Assembly (NCBI GenBank): GCA_035691865.1
Contig: DASSIM010000131.1
Span: 16,609-80,608, forward strand
Direction of reading: 5' to 3'
Length of the DNA: 64,000 nucleotides
From: Nitrosopolaris sp035691865
GTDB lineage: Archaea; Thermoproteota; Nitrososphaeria; Nitrososphaerales; Nitrososphaeraceae
Positions 63,802-64,000 of the stretch are shown piece after piece. The position numbers and the translations under genes are program-made. Position 1 is the first letter of the stretch. Every line of letters begins with the position of its first letter. Under the pieces are notes generated by a model. That model was not told the origin of the DNA and did not search any database. It was given only the letters and a program-made list of their open reading frames with translations.

Positions 63802-63809
63802 TCTATATA
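63802..63809 (+). promoter_or_regulatory. TATA box for leaderless gene at window end
   Basis: tctatata lies about 24 bases before the ATG at 63826, the spacing expected for an archaeal promoter whose transcript starts at or next to the start codon. Confidence 0.4.
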
Positions 63810-63825
63810 CTGTGATAGTTTAGCA

Positions 63826-64000
63826 ATGCAGCGAGGTTACTTTATTTTAATAGCAGGAACAGTACTATTAATTTCAGGAATAGTCATTTCTATATTGTGG
63901 GCTGTGCCTTTCGCAGGCACAATAATACGTGAAAATACCATTCTGAGTGGTGTCTCAATTCGACCAGCTGGTTCAGTAAATGCATTTACTCCGGTAATAG
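63826..64000 (+). CDS. Membrane protein N-terminus (cut by window end)
   Basis: Partial, 58 codons to the window edge with no stop. MQRGYFILIAGTVLLISGIV begins a membrane helix, then an extracytoplasmic start with IRENTILSGVSIRPAGSVNA. Layout resembles membrane-anchored thaumarchaeal proteins with an outside beta-domain. The remainder lies beyond the window. Confidence 0.65.
   Translation, partial: MQRGYFILIAGTVLLISGIVISILWAVPFAGTIIRENTILSGVSIRPAGSVNAFTPVI

Overview
The window looks like chromosome of a soil-type ammonia-oxidising archaeon (Nitrososphaerota/Thaumarchaeota, order Nitrososphaerales, perhaps close to Nitrosocosmicus). The grounds are AT-rich DNA, an archaeal ATP-dependent DNA ligase, secreted blue-copper-type proteins with Asn/Thr/Ser-rich exteriors, many tiny zinc-ribbon proteins, TATA boxes placed for leaderless transcripts, and low gene density with long intergenic stretches. 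No rRNA, tRNA, CRISPR array or plasmid origin was found. The placement is inferred from gene families; no marker gene was compared.

Layout. 0-9 kb: small unknown proteins, a YfcE-type phosphoesterase, a membrane-anchored NAD(P)-binding epimerase, two small charged helical proteins, a diacylglycerol-kinase-like lipid kinase and secreted proteins. 9-19 kb: OsmC, nitroreductase, RDD membrane protein, a cation diffusion facilitator, and two small genes found by hand (a DUF1059-type protein and a two-CxxC protein). 19-24 kb: a 905-residue hybrid sensor kinase, a broken class III nucleotidyl-cyclase gene, and an NRAMP transporter behind a DtxR-like palindrome. 25-36 kb: a GH130 pseudogene, two cupredoxins, a CBS protein, MoeA, a RecA-like protein with a zinc ribbon and no normal Walker A, a duplicated-domain protein, a Rieske pseudogene and a DUF192 protein. 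36-39 kb: WrbA and an HD-GNAT fusion.

38.7-43.3 kb holds mainly decayed genes: two transposase remnants, a winged-helix remnant and protein-like fragments. It is followed by the potassium pump operon kdpA-kdpB-kdpC, whose last gene, a 34-codon kdpF-like gene overlapping kdpC, sits at the 3' end instead of the usual 5' end. 49-58 kb: DNA ligase, polysaccharide deacetylase (with an open in-frame extension beyond its stop), a His/Tyr-rich secreted peptide, an HtrA-type protease and CbtB-CbtA. 58-64 kb: a second copy of a roughly 300-bp non-coding element also seen near 1 kb, a zinc-ribbon gene behind three evenly spaced palindromes, a universal-stress-protein fragment, two oppositely oriented tyrosine-recombinase remnants, PPK2 and the start of a membrane protein.

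Taken together the intact genes suggest envelope and metal or ion homeostasis (K+, Mn/Fe, Zn, Co, Cu) plus stress handling, set among recently decaying mobile and catabolic genes. The most unusual items are the duplicated non-coding element, the palindrome array before the zinc-ribbon gene, the kdpF position, the RecA-like protein and the HD-GNAT fusion.
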